This document shows positions 46,853 through 58,745 of a DNA stretch of 64,000 nucleotides, piece by piece. Below the pieces are notes generated by a model. That model was not told the DNA's origin. It was given only the letters and a program-made list of their open reading frames with translations, and ran no database searches. The position numbers and the translations under genes were made by a program. The stretch comes from Multifurca ochricompacta (taxonomy: Eukaryota > Basidiomycota > Agaricomycetes > Russulales > Russulaceae): positions 620,001 to 684,000 of the forward strand of contig WTXG01000004.1 in NCBI GenBank assembly GCA_022496185.1, read 5' to 3'. Position 1 is the first letter of the stretch. The number at the start of each line of letters is the position of its first letter.

Positions 46853-49800
46853 CAATATTCCAACTAATTCAAAACAAGAAGGAGAAGAAGAGCGCCGTTT
46901 GAACCAAGATACCAAGATTGATTGTCACTGCCAAGCTGCCTGTGGCTGGTAAATTGTGCCTGAGCCTGAGCCCTGATACATTTTTGGTAGCAGAACGGAC
47001 GGAACCAATGAATGCTTGTGGTTGGTGCCTGAACAACTGTCCTACTTTTCAAGAATACCCGGTATCCAGTGACAATAATAATAATAATAATGTGTTACCC
47101 ATCTCTTCCGTCATCGGGATTCCCCCTTGAGGGGGGGGGGGTAGGAGGTAGGTACCAGGACAGGGAACACCCCCCCCCCCCTTGATCCTAATATCCTGAT
47201 ACATGCCATATTACAATGTAACACAACGAGAAGAAGAGCCGAATATTCCACACTCATCGCCTATAAACTTTATTATTTCCTACCCCTTTCCCTTGTGACA
47301 TTTAGTGTTCATTGGAACTTTTGGCGCCTTATCTTTATTATTATTCTCAACATGCTGCTTGGACCTAAGGCCCATAGTAAAGCTTATGGGAATTGTGTGG
47401 TTACTCCTACCCAAATTCGTTCATCAGGGTGCATTTAACCCTCGCAGCTGACCTCAAGCTTTGATGTAGCGGTGGAGATACGGCCGGCGCTCGTGATTCC
47501 GTGAGTCGCGCTCAACAACAGCGTGTATGCGTGTTTCAAAGAGAGTCTGGGCCCCGATCACCGTCCTGTGCTTGCATCAACGTGTGATTTCCTGGCGTCT
47601 ATTAGACACAGAAACTGACCCCAGCACTGAGTCTAGGGAAGCATTCGGTAGTGTGGTTTTAGCGATGCCGTCGGAATCTTGTCGCCGCGCTCTACTGGAT
47701 TCCCCCGGATCATACTGGACGGGGGAGGGGGGGGGGAAACCAGATCCCCTCCTCGCGGAAGGTGCGTGTTTTGGTACCATACTGGCCGCGCTTCTTCTCC
47801 CTCCTCAAGTGTAAGAATCCAACTTCTTACAGCGCGCCCGATGTTATTGGCATCCTTAGTTATAGCGAACCTTAGTATGCGCATTACAATTACATGCGTA
47901 TATTTTACGTGCCATGGTTTTGAGCAGGAAGTGCCTCGCCTCGATCGCTCCATACGTACTGGATTCGAGCGTGATCGGTGGTCACCTGTGAATTTCAACT
48001 AGCTGCACGCCCGTGCTTACGAGCTACAGGATTTTTATTCCGAAGTGTATACCTACTGTGTCGTCGCTCCAATCAGCACTGCGTTCCCGCTAGATACTTT
48101 GTTCGACGTGATTCGGGTAAGTGGTGAGATACCTTTACACTTTCAGGCATATCCACAAGCTCACTCATAAGACACCAGTGCATGCACAAAATGCAATTGT
48201 CTTATAACACCTAATACTTGCGTAAATTTATGGGAGGAAAGAGTCATTTATGTTACCATTTTTTGTTCCGAACAGTCCGGCCTACCTCACCAAGGTAAAT
48301 TGGACGCAACTATCTCTCTGGCTGTCGTATGAGCGTAATATCTCTCTGAGCAATCTTGGTGTGTCTTGGGCCTTCTTCACCTTTTGCTAGGGGTGGTATA
48401 CGTCCAAGCCATCGTACGCCACCAACACGTCAGGTAGTAGCATAATCCAAATTTTTCATGGGGATCTCTCAAGGCTGTCTCCCACCCCCACCAGAAAAAG
48501 TCTACCAATGACAACGCGGCGCTCTCATCCCCCCCCCCCCTCCCACCCCCCCTACGAGTCATCTATGCAGCTGATTGGTTGAGGGTCTCAAAGAATGGGG
48601 TGTCAAGTCATTTACAAGCCGGTGTCTGGGTTGGGTTGGTCGTTTAAAGCAGGGCGAAAGGACACGTACCCGCCTAGCGCTGCACGCTCGGAAGAACGGG
48701 ACGGAAAAGAAGCCCAACGGGAAGCATTCCCAGTGCCGACCGACTGGCGACTTGGTGGGATTGGATGGGCTTGGGAGCGTGCGACGCGTATTGTTCAGGC
48801 GGAGCCGATTGACAATTCAAATGTGTATCAAGCCAAAGTGCTCTCGCCAATCCTAGCCGAACCATGATGTACTGTCTGTGCTTCGATGGGGCAGCCGTTG
48901 ACAGGTAATTGAGGCGCTTACGGGATCAAGAAGCGTCTATGGTGCAAGTGCCATATTTTGACGCAATAAAGGGTCTCTGCGCAAGAGACTATATGCTACC
49001 TGCGTGTGTGTGTATAGCAAAAAAAAAAAAAAGAAAGGTCAACAAAGAAAAGGAAAAGGACAGATGAGAGAGAATGAATGTAGCCTGCTACTGATTCATT
49101 ATCGTAGAGAGCGTAGAGAGGAAAGAGAGAGAGAGCAGAACGAAAATCACCTCCGGTAAAGAAGCGAGGTGTGTGGCGTGTCGGAAGATATTTAGAGTGA
49201 CCCACTGACCGCAACTGGACTCAGATCATAACCTGTCGACTCGGAGGGCTTCGAGATTTCGAGGTTCGAGGTTCGAGGGTTAAACCGACACCACTTTTTC
49301 CATAGGAGGTATTATTCTTGGCGATCATCAGAGACTGACAGGGTAATGAATACGGCGTTTGCGGGGAAGACCGCAGCGGGAATCAGACGATTTTGAGGTT
49401 GAGGGGTTGAGGTAAGGGAGGGAACGGATGTCGGCAGCAGTAGGAATCCATGCATGCATGAAGCGGGCACGGGGTGGCCCTGGATCATCATCACCTCCCT
49501 CCTGAGGATCCCGTGTGTGTAGCAATAAAATAAAATAAAATAAAATACATATAAATATAAAATAAATATAAATATATACAAAAAACAATATGGACTTTTT
49601 TGAGGTTCACACCACCCCAACCCCCCACCCCCAAACCTTGTTCACCCTGAAAGTGGCCACATCATCACATCCCAATATCCATATCCATATATATATATCA
49701 TTATCCCTATTCCTCCTCTTTCTTGCAACGGCCGACCCGGCTACATCCATTTAAACACAAAAAAAAAAAAAAAAGAGTAGTCTGGATTTGGTCACCGTCA

Positions 49801-50939
49801 CCTTTCAATGCCTTCATACATTATTATCATCATCATTCCGAATTGCAGACAAACAAACAGAACAATCACAAGGGTGAGCGCCCTGGAGTCCGCGCGGACT
49901 TTGTTTTGTTTTGGGAATTGGAACCCTTGCCTCTTGTCTCTTTTTATTTTATTTTTTTTTCTGTCTTTCTTTCCCTCTACCTCCTGTTGATATGGTAGCA
50001 GTAGTAGGAGGGAGCGCAGCACAATATCCATCGCTATCCCATTTCCGCAATGAGGCAGATCGTTCATTCCCCCGTCCCCCGTCCCTCTTTCTCTCCCTCG
50101 CCCTACCTTATCTTTATCTTCTATCCAAGTCGGTCTTTTTGTTTGTTGTGAGAAAGTTTCGCTATTGTCATAAATAGAAAGAAGACTCCACGAGGATGGC
50201 GAACCCTCTTTCCGAAGAGAGGGCGCAAATGCCGGCATCAGATCGTCGACGACCGACTCGACAGTCTGGCTTTCATCATTCCTTTTTTAAAAAAAGAAAA
50301 TCGACCTTTTTGGTGGGCCCGGCACATTTGCGGCTAACGGGATTGGGCGCCAAACTATTTTCTAAAGTGTGAGAGAGTGTGAGAAGCACAGCTTCCCTTC
50401 TCCTTCTCCTTCTCCTTCCCCTCTTCTTCTCGCTGGACCGGGCAAGTGATTAGTGACCTTTATACTTGATTGCTTGCTTGCTTGCATCATTTCACTCCCG
50501 TCCACATCCGTCTGGTCACATCACATCAGATTCATCCCATCCATCCGTTATTATTTCTTGTTTGAACGGCATCATCTTCATCTTTCTTTAACACGTCCAT
50601 TATTCTCTTCTTCAGATTCAGGTGGTGGACCCTCTACAAATCCCTATAATGTATGTATGCACCCGGACTTGCCCACTTGTGTATTACGTAGCTTTTCTAT
50701 TCCATGCCACACGAGGCATGTCCCGAAGACGGCATCAGTAGCCTTCTATTCCGACGCGACGTGGTGGTCGAAGAGAGTTGGCTTGAAGTGTGGGGTACGC
50801 AACACAATTACGCCCGGAGAAAAGAGAGCGCGTGCGCCGTTCAAACCCACATCAACCGCGTGCATTTTTACATTTAACACCTCCTTTACAACCGTTATGG
50901 ATCGGAGAACGACGACACATTTGACAAAAAAAGGTTTGT

Positions 50940-50992
50940 TTGTTTGTATGTATGTATGTATTCATATTATAATAATAAAATAAATAAAATAA

Positions 50993-51024
<32 letters not shown>
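50940..51024 (+). repeat. TGTT/TGTA then AAT microsatellites
   Basis: A TGTT/TGTA tetranucleotide stretch is followed by AATAAA and a long AAT array ending before CCCGCCCCCC. A simple repeat with no coding role seen. Confidence 0.9.
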
Positions 51025-51025
<1 letters not shown>

Positions 51026-51910
51026 CCGCCCCCCTCCCTGTCCTGAGACCGCGTCATTCGCACTCCTGCTGTTGATCGACGAGTTAATCCCCTTTCGGTG
51101 CTTATCAACGACCTCTTGCGCATGGGGCCGCCAAAAAAAAAAACAAAATTGGAATCTATGCGCCACGATCGCTACCGATCGGTTGTTGTACCCCTCCTTC
51201 CCCTTCCCCCTTCCCCTCCCTCTTCCTCTCCCCGTCCCCCCCCCCCTCCAACACGCAACACGACTGGCGCCACTTCGGGACCCGACAGCTTCAATTCAAA
51301 AAAGTGATTATTGTTATATATAATATATACATATAAATTACAATAGTTTGTTCAAATTCACTTTCGTTCAAATCTCGTTTCGCTTGTTCTGTTCTGGTTG
51401 TTGTAAACCCAGATCCGTTCTAAAGGTAGACCAAAAGTGTTGGTGGAGGGGCACTATTCTATTTTATTTTATTTTTCAGTAAGGGGTAGTGTAGACAGAA
51501 AGGAAAATTAAAAGAAAGAAAAAAAAAGGGCCTCGGCTAAAAAAAAAAACCAAAAACCTGGCTCGCAGTGGTCAGAAAGAGACAAGTCTTTTTTTTATGT
51601 ACATTTTGCGTTTGCAAGCTCGTTCTCCTCATAGTGTTTTTTTTTTTTCTTTTCAAATCCTTTTTTTCTTTTTTACTTACTCACTATCTCTTGTATGTCG
51701 CACCCTCTTCAGCGGCGGTGAGCGGAAATGTCGGCGGGCGTGTTTTTGACAGCTGACATGGGATGACATGAACATGGGCCGCGCAAGCGACGTGTTTCAC
51801 CACCACTTCTGCCAATCCATTCCTTCACGCGTGTGACGACGTATAAAGTCCTCTGTGTTATCACATTCATTATTAGTGTGCCATGCCATGCGTCGATTGT
51901 TTTTATGTGA

Positions 51911-51962
51911 GATAGATAGATAGACAGATAGATAGATAGATAGATAGACAATAATAATAAAA
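51911..51962 (+). repeat. GATA tetranucleotide microsatellite
   Basis: About ten GATA units with single GACA interruptions, running into AATAATAATAA. Confidence 0.92.
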
Positions 51963-52518
51963 AATGGTTCCAAGACCTTTTCACATGACGTCGCGATCTC
52001 AACATTTGATGATGATAATGATGTACAAGATCAATTGCGTATGTATTTCTGCCAGCACGTCAGGTCAGGCAAATGAATAATTAAATATACAGGACAACAA
52101 CGGCTCGGCCAGGAGTTATAGGGCGAGTAAGTAATGGTGTGTTAGAGGCGAGGGCCGGGGGGTGAGGGGGGGGGAAACTATGTGCAGCATACCATAACAT
52201 AAAGTTGCGGAAGGAGGAACGATGAATGAAACTTGTGATGAGAGCGATACGTGCGGTTTAAATGGTAATAAGGTACAATAGCAACTTGCACGAATAGAAC
52301 GAAGCGGTGATGGGGTAGAATATGAAAAGTACGTGAACTAGTGGGGATTGTTGACAATGAAGTAGGCGTGCCCTAAAATAAACTGTGCAGTGACCACAAA
52401 ACCCATCATTCGAAGGGGAACGAGATTATAACTGGTGGATAAGGCAAAAAAAAAAAAAGGAAAAGAAGAAAACTTTGAGTAGATATGAAAAAATGGTGTC
52501 CTGGAGAGCCTCACACAA

Positions 52519-54643
52519 TCAGTGCTGCTGCTCGGACCAGAATTGTTGTTTACTGTCATAGTCTTCTTCAAATTCAGGTTCTAGAACAGCTGATGGCTGG
52601 TAACCCGGAAGCGGAGTCAGAAGAGTACTATCTGGGGGAAGGGTGTTTACTCGCTGCTGAGTATGAGGCTGAGCATATGAGGTAGACACCTCGTACGAAG
52701 ACACGGGTCGCGAGGAGGCAGCATGAGCTGAAGAAGTCCAAGGTTGCGGTTGACGCTCCCTCTCATAGTCGTACACAGAGTGTGCAGGTAAATGGGGATG
52801 GCCGGGTACAGGTCCATGCTGGGGAGGGGTATTGCCCTCATATTGCGTAGGTTGTTCGGGCCAAGTTGGAGAGATCGGCGTGGTCGGTGCAACAGGATAA
52901 AGCGGATGACCGGCGCCAGAAATAGGGTAACCATACTGCGGTTGCAGTGGCTGCGGTCGCATTGAGGAGGCGTCCGCGCTCACGGGGTATCTCGTCGTAT
53001 CACCGACAGTTAGCTGGTGATCCATCTCAGGGCCGGGTACCCCAGGGCCATAAAGCTGCTGCCTCCCGTATGAGAAAGACCTATGTGATCGCTCGTAGGG
53101 TTGAGAGGAATATTGCAGTGCTGCATGCTCAGTGCGCATGATGTACCGTTCCTCAGTTCGCTCAAGTCGAGCCATGCGTTCTGATTCATCTTTCTTAGCT
53201 TTGCGCCATTGCTTCCTGAGCTCCTTGAATTCTGTTCGAAATAAAAATAAAAATAAAAAAAAACAATCAGGGGTACATTCCAAAGTCACAATCATAAGAT
53301 AAATGCTGAATCTTACCTGCAGGAGTTCGTTTATTTCCGTGGCGCTGCATGACAATGTGGGCATTAAGGTGATTGAGGGTGCCATAACTCTTCGTACAGC
53401 CCGCCCAAGAGCAATGATAGAGACGTTCAATCTCGTCATAACGTCGTCGAGGGCGCTTTCTTACTGCATTTCCAGGAAGAGAGACAAATGAGTACGTCTT
53501 GGATACAGACGGATCAGGGGGTGCAGTGTCATTCTCCTCCTCAGGAGCGAGGGGACGAGCGATGGGAACAAGGGATGAAGAACCGGGTGAATGCAACAAG
53601 CGATTCTGCTGTTGCTGAGAGCCAGGATGAAGGAGGGGATCATTGCCGAGAAAACCGGACGATCTAGGTCGGGCATCGGCAACGTTATCATCGAACGGAT
53701 TGGAAAACGCAGGAGGGTATCGCTCAACTGGGGAGTTAATGTGATCCCCAGCCGTGATCGGAGGTAAATCTAGGAGAAAAGAAGCTGATATTTTAGAAGG
53801 ATCGACGAGGATCACGGCAAGGGACTCTTGACTCTACTCACCCTGTGTTTGTGTTTGTGTTTGTGTCACACCCGTTACTTCCTGAACACGAATATCTCGT
53901 GTTGTTGTTTCCCAACCGGAACTAGTAGCAGAACCTGCAGTGCTCGGTCTTCGATCAACTGAAAACACGGCAGAACTTGGAGATGGTAAGACAGTGGATG
54001 TAACGCCATGCTGAAAGCTTTGATTCTGTTGTTGCCGCCGTTGTTGTTGTTGTTGTTGTTGTTGTTGAAGACGCTGGTCGGTCACGCTAGATAAGGAATA
54101 ATGAGAGGAAGGTTGGTTTATGACCGATCGTATATTAGGTTCAGAGAGATGTCGGTTGAGTGAAACAGAATGTTGTTGTTGTTGTTGTTGTTGTTGTGAA
54201 TGGAACAAATGTCGCGTAGGAGGACTGCCACTGGGTGTTTGATGGAAGCGCGCGTGACGCGACGGATCGTTGAAAGGTGCGCTGGTGCTCACTTCTTGGT
54301 GAGGAGGAGAAGAATAAGTAGACCTGGAGATAGTGTTCGGGCCCGTAAGGCTAGACGAATCATCGGCAGGCTGAGAGACATCGGCGGAGTCGCCGGGGTC
54401 GGGGGTGGGGAGCCATGGGTCTACAAGAGACTCCTCGCGCTGATCCTGCGATGATGAGTACATAGAAAAATGAGGTTGTGACGGTGGAGTTGTATGTACA
54501 TAGTTTGACAATATTTCCTCGGGAGGAGAAGACGTGAACTGTTTAGATTGAATGGTGTTGTAGCTTGGATAGGACGACGAACGAAGGCGGAAAGATGAAG
54601 CGTCCAGATCGGGGAGGGAAGAGTTATGTCGGAGGAGTAGCAT
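52519..54643 (-). CDS. C2H2 zinc-finger protein, Con7-like regulator
   Basis: Resembles Con7-type transcription regulators, which in filamentous fungi affect conidiation and infection-related morphogenesis. One C2H2 finger, YHCSWAGCTKSYGTLNHLNA then HIVMQRHG, is preceded by the basic RKRPRRRYDEIERL and followed by KRTPAEFKELRKQWRKAKK, the arrangement seen in Con7. The N-terminal half is Ser/Pro/Gln-rich with two polyQ tracts from CAA repeats (54027-54066 and 54168-54196 on plus). The C-terminal third is Pro/Tyr/Gln-rich. Exons (minus): 54643-53842, 53769-53317, 53231-52519, total 1968 nt, an unbroken 655 aa. I use the ATG at 54641-54643; the frame is open further upstream but with no ATG. The role in this species is inferred. 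Confidence 0.85.
54027..54066 (-). repeat. CAA trinucleotide repeat coding for polyglutamine
   Basis: GTT/GTTGCC units on the plus strand read as Gln codons in the Con7-like gene (QQQQQQQQQ RRQQQ). A second tract lies at about 54168-54196. Likely length-variable. Confidence 0.88.
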
Positions 54644-55254
54644 CAAGTAGTAGTGCACCCAAGGGGAAAAAAGACAGAGGGCAAGGGAGAAGCAGCCGAG
54701 ACGGGACGAGAGCTATACATATCCGATGCTTATGGGGGGGGGGGTCGCGGGGGCGTACACACAGAGAGACAGCCACGACGAGAGAGAAGCACCTGATTCG
54801 TTCCCTTTCGCAACATGCGCTTCTCTTGCCTTCATCCTGTCATTCCCAGATCTTAAGATCCTCCCCAATCACATAACACGCCCAATCCCCGGCTCCCCGC
54901 TTTTCCCTTCCGCCGCTGACAAAACGTCATCCAGATTCCCCCTTCCAGAATTTTCTGTTCAGAACCCCTACCCCCCCCCCCTCCCCTCCCCCATCAGATC
55001 TTTTGCAAATTTAAATTTATTTCGTTTTTTTTTTTTTTTCAGAGCGCCTCCCTCACCACCCAATCCCCATCCTCTCCTTCTTCACGGCCCGTTTACAACC
55101 GTCCCTCTTTTTTTCGCATTTCGCATTCAAATTAAATTGAGATCCATTTCTTGCGAATTTGTCCCGACAGCCGGGGCAATAATTCCTTATCTGCAAACCC
55201 ACCTCCCGCCTTCGGCCTTGTCGCCGTGCCACGTGTCTCCCACTTTGTCGTCGT

Positions 55255-55295
55255 CTTGTCTTGCCTCGCCTTGCCTTGCCTTGCCTTGCCTTGCA
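55255..55295 (+). repeat. CCTTG pentamer repeat
   Basis: Seven to eight tandem copies of CTTGC within the CT-rich upstream region of the Con7-like gene. Confidence 0.85.
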
Positions 55296-58200
55296 CTTCT
55301 CGTTCACCCACCATATGTTATCTCTCTCACTCTCACACAACAACGGGCGGACACACCTTTTGATTACCCCCTCCATGTGTAGCACAGCAAACAAACCTGT
55401 CCCCATTCCACGAGACGAGTCAGATCTTACCCCCTCCCCTTTTTCTAACTTAAGCAACGTGGTCTTGCCGCACCTTGTCTTCCTTGTTCTTGTTCTTACT
55501 GTGGCTGGGCTAAGCATACCACTTACCACGTCCTTCACCGGTCTGCTCGAATGGTTGAACCTTCCCTTATTCACTCACTTTTCTTTTCCTTTTACTACCA
55601 TTAAATTGAACATCATACATCGTCACAACCATACCCGTGCAACCCGGTTTCTTCCTATATATAGAAGATCGTTTCATCCCTTTCGGTCGGTTGTCATCTA
55701 ATACGCAAGTTATCACAACCAGCTCGCCATTTCCCTAAATAGAAAGTTTATTGCTCCCAATGATGATGATTATGATGATTGACAACGCCAGGGGGTGGGA
55801 CTATCCGTCTCGACTACTAGCACCACCTAAACATAATTCTTGTCTCGATGCCTCACTCTCTCGGGCCGCTCATTCTATGGCATCGACCCTGCTGGCAGTT
55901 CCAGGAGTCCCCGTCGTCCTCTGGGCTTCTGACTGCCACTCGCGTTTTCAGGAGACATGCTCTCTCTCGCGGGACGGTCTGTGTGTGGACTCCGACCAGC
56001 CCATTGAGGGGATATAATTACCCTCGGATGCCAGCCTGTCAAGTCCCCATCACACCGCAACATGTCGTTTTTATTACTTCTCTAACTTGTCTCTTAGCCG
56101 TCCTTTGAAAAAAAATTCCTGCTCAGTGAGCTGCGTGGCCGGCAGGGTGTGGGATCCCTGCAGCACGCTTTCAATGCATGTTTGGCCAACATTGTACTAC
56201 CGTACTGATGTGCAGTTCTCTCATCTTATATGTACGGCAGTGATGTTCTCATTGATGATGGTGGTGTCGAAACACAAGAAATGATAGCAATCTAACATTA
56301 TGTCTCTGTGGTCGCGTACGACTTTAGTTATCCCCAGGCTGACTTGGTTGGTTTTGAAACAGGGACACTTTTCAATCAAGCGAGACTATTTTGACGATTT
56401 TCGCTTCCTACACACAAATCAGTGGAGAGAGCCAAGATCAGCCGAGTCTTCAGTTGTTTATTACGTTATAGGTGTTTCAGCCTCAACCCACCCAAAACTC
56501 GACTCGACGTAACTCTGGCTTAACGCTCATTGATGAGTGTTGATGGACGTTAGGATGGCGAGTTAACTGTGTCTCCAACTTGAAAGTCAGTTGGATGTTT
56601 CTGGTTGTGGGTTTTTTCTATGTCGTCGAAGAGACAGAAATATATGGATCTGAGGGGGGGGGGGGCAGTCTCGTCCCATCCCATTTGTGGTGACGCTCAA
56701 TGTCAGCGCCCAGATTGGCAGTGACAATCATTGAACTCAGTTTGCCGGTGAATTGGTCATGGCCAGCTACCAGAGCCTGCCTTCGCACCTCAGCTGTCAC
56801 ACATCGTTCGCTGGGGCAATCGCCGGCAAAAATGAGCGCGTAGCGCGTAATTTAGCGAACGTGACCCGTTTCGGTCGCTGTTCACCATTTACGGAATATT
56901 TGCGGAGCAGGACACTTCACGCTTGCAGCCGAAGCCAGATCCCTGGATATATATATATATATATAATATCTCTGTTAGCAATTCCCTGAACCAAACGCAG
57001 CCACCACTCTTCAAATTAATTCGCCGGCTCTCAAAAAAGAAAAAGAAAAAAAAAAAAAAAGTTCGATACGATGCGAAGATGTGAAGATCGTAACATCCAT
57101 GGTCGTTCGGAGCAAGGTTCATGCCGTTCAAGTTCTTTTTTTTTTTACCCCGCCCGATATCAAGCTCAAGCGCCCTGCCTCAGCCTCAGCGCCACACACG
57201 GAGACCCTCGTCTGCCAAACCTAAAACGCCGCTTGCCAAAAAACCAAAAAAAAAAAAAACCAAAAACAAAAACAAAAAAAAACAAAACAAAAACAACCAA
57301 AAAAAAAAAACAACTTAGAAGGCAAGTAGCCGTAGTAAGCATAACAAATTGATTGTTTGTCATAGGCGCAAAAAAAAAACAGCCTTGGTTAGAGTAAGTT
57401 CAAGTTCAGGACAGGACAGATCTAGATGTGTTCATAGGGGAAAGTGTTTGTCCAACCAAACGCAGTTCGGAGCTGCGAACTCACTTCCTTCTCTGCGGCG
57501 CCGTTGGGATGTCCAGAAAACGAAGTTAGATTGACTTATAGCTCACATCGCGATTGCGGAAAATTTCAGCATCCACCTCTCTCGTGCATCATAAACAACT
57601 GACGCAGCGTGTCGTATCCGAGAAGTACACAATTCAATATACCAGTGAGCAAGGAGAAGAGAAGCGCTTCTACGTATTGTGTGTGTGTGTGTGTAAGACA
57701 GGCATATGCCGCCATGCTCGGCTCGAGTCAACTCTAATAATGGCGTCAAAAACCGGAGTTTGAGGGGGGAGAGAGGGGGAGAAAGGAAGAAAGAAATCAA
57801 ACACAAACTGGAAAACCTCAGGCGAGCGCACACATGACGCGGTACTAAACGATTCTCCGAGTACTGTGTTCTCATTTACCGACTCGAGACCAACCAGCGC
57901 CTTAGATGCCCGATGTTCGATGTTCTATTACCGCATGACATCAAACAAAAACAAAAAACAAAAAAGAGCTGGCTGAAGAAAAAAACATAATACTTTGGAT
58001 TGGAAAGTAAAGTTAATAAAAAAGAAAAACGGAAGCATGGACAGACAGACATGAGCCACTGTTCACACATCTGCATCCACCATTCATGAAGTTCATCGTT
58101 TAAAGAATTTAAAAATAAAAAAAAAGAGAGTGGCCTTATGTTTGTTGGCGCGGTGCAGAACAGCTTCCATGCTGCGCCCACAGCGTTGACGCTGCCGCGA

Positions 58201-58706
58201 CAAGCCCCAAATTTGTACCCGAGCCTGCCGAGAGTCCGGGCTTGCTTCCATACTTGCTTTGTGAAGTGAAGTGAAATCGACCGTTGGGTCGTTGGTGATG
58301 GTGACGTGCACGTTATCCACGTGTTCTCGGCGCTTCTTTCTATTGTTTATTATTATATTATATTTTAATTTAATTTTCTTTCTTTTCTTCTATTCAATTC
58401 TTTCTCTTCTCTCGAAACTAAAACTAAAACTAAAACTAAAATTGGTCATTGCAAGGGTACGTTGTCTTCCTGCCTGCTTCTCTGTGGGGCGTCGCCGATT
58501 GGACCGGAAGGAAGCTTGACCATGAGTTAGGGTCCGATCGCGCGATTGACAACTACAACCACTTTGGGGTACTCGGTGCGGTGCTCACTCACTCACTCAC
58601 TCTTGATTCTCAAACTCTCAAACTCCTTCAACTCAGGTGTCAGTTCTGAGTTCGGAGTCGGAGTCGGAATCAGGTCGGAGTCAGGTCGGAGTGTGGTGGT
58701 GTGTTC

Positions 58707-58740
<34 letters not shown>

Positions 58741-58745
58741 CTGCT
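58707..58745 (+). repeat. GAT trinucleotide microsatellite
   Basis: Eleven or so GAT units ending in GCTGCTGATGC. No supported coding frame uses it. Confidence 0.9.

Larger units (their letters stand above)
46537..52518. other. Gene-poor, microsatellite-rich intergenic region (6 kb)
   Basis: No gene could be supported. Many overlapping short frames exist, for example 48595-48867 on plus (reading VYQAKVLSPILAEP at its end), without recognisable domains or splice-linked partners. Simple repeats are frequent (listed separately), as are long C or G runs (about 47132-47141, 47170-47180, 48531-48540). Confidence 0.45.

Noticed and set aside
48520..48870. Overlapping plus-strand frames (90-93 codons) as a gene
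   Set aside because: Two frames are open at once beside C-runs, with no ATG-linked exon structure and no recognised family; left as unsupported.
49700..50240. Hydrophobic reading frames on both strands suggesting a membrane protein
   Set aside because: They come from T-rich and A-rich tracts around microsatellites; no ordered helices, start context or splice structure supports a gene.
57121..57352. Lys-rich reading frames
   Set aside because: They are generated by A/C homopolymer runs; codon use is only AAA/AAC and there is no conserved domain.
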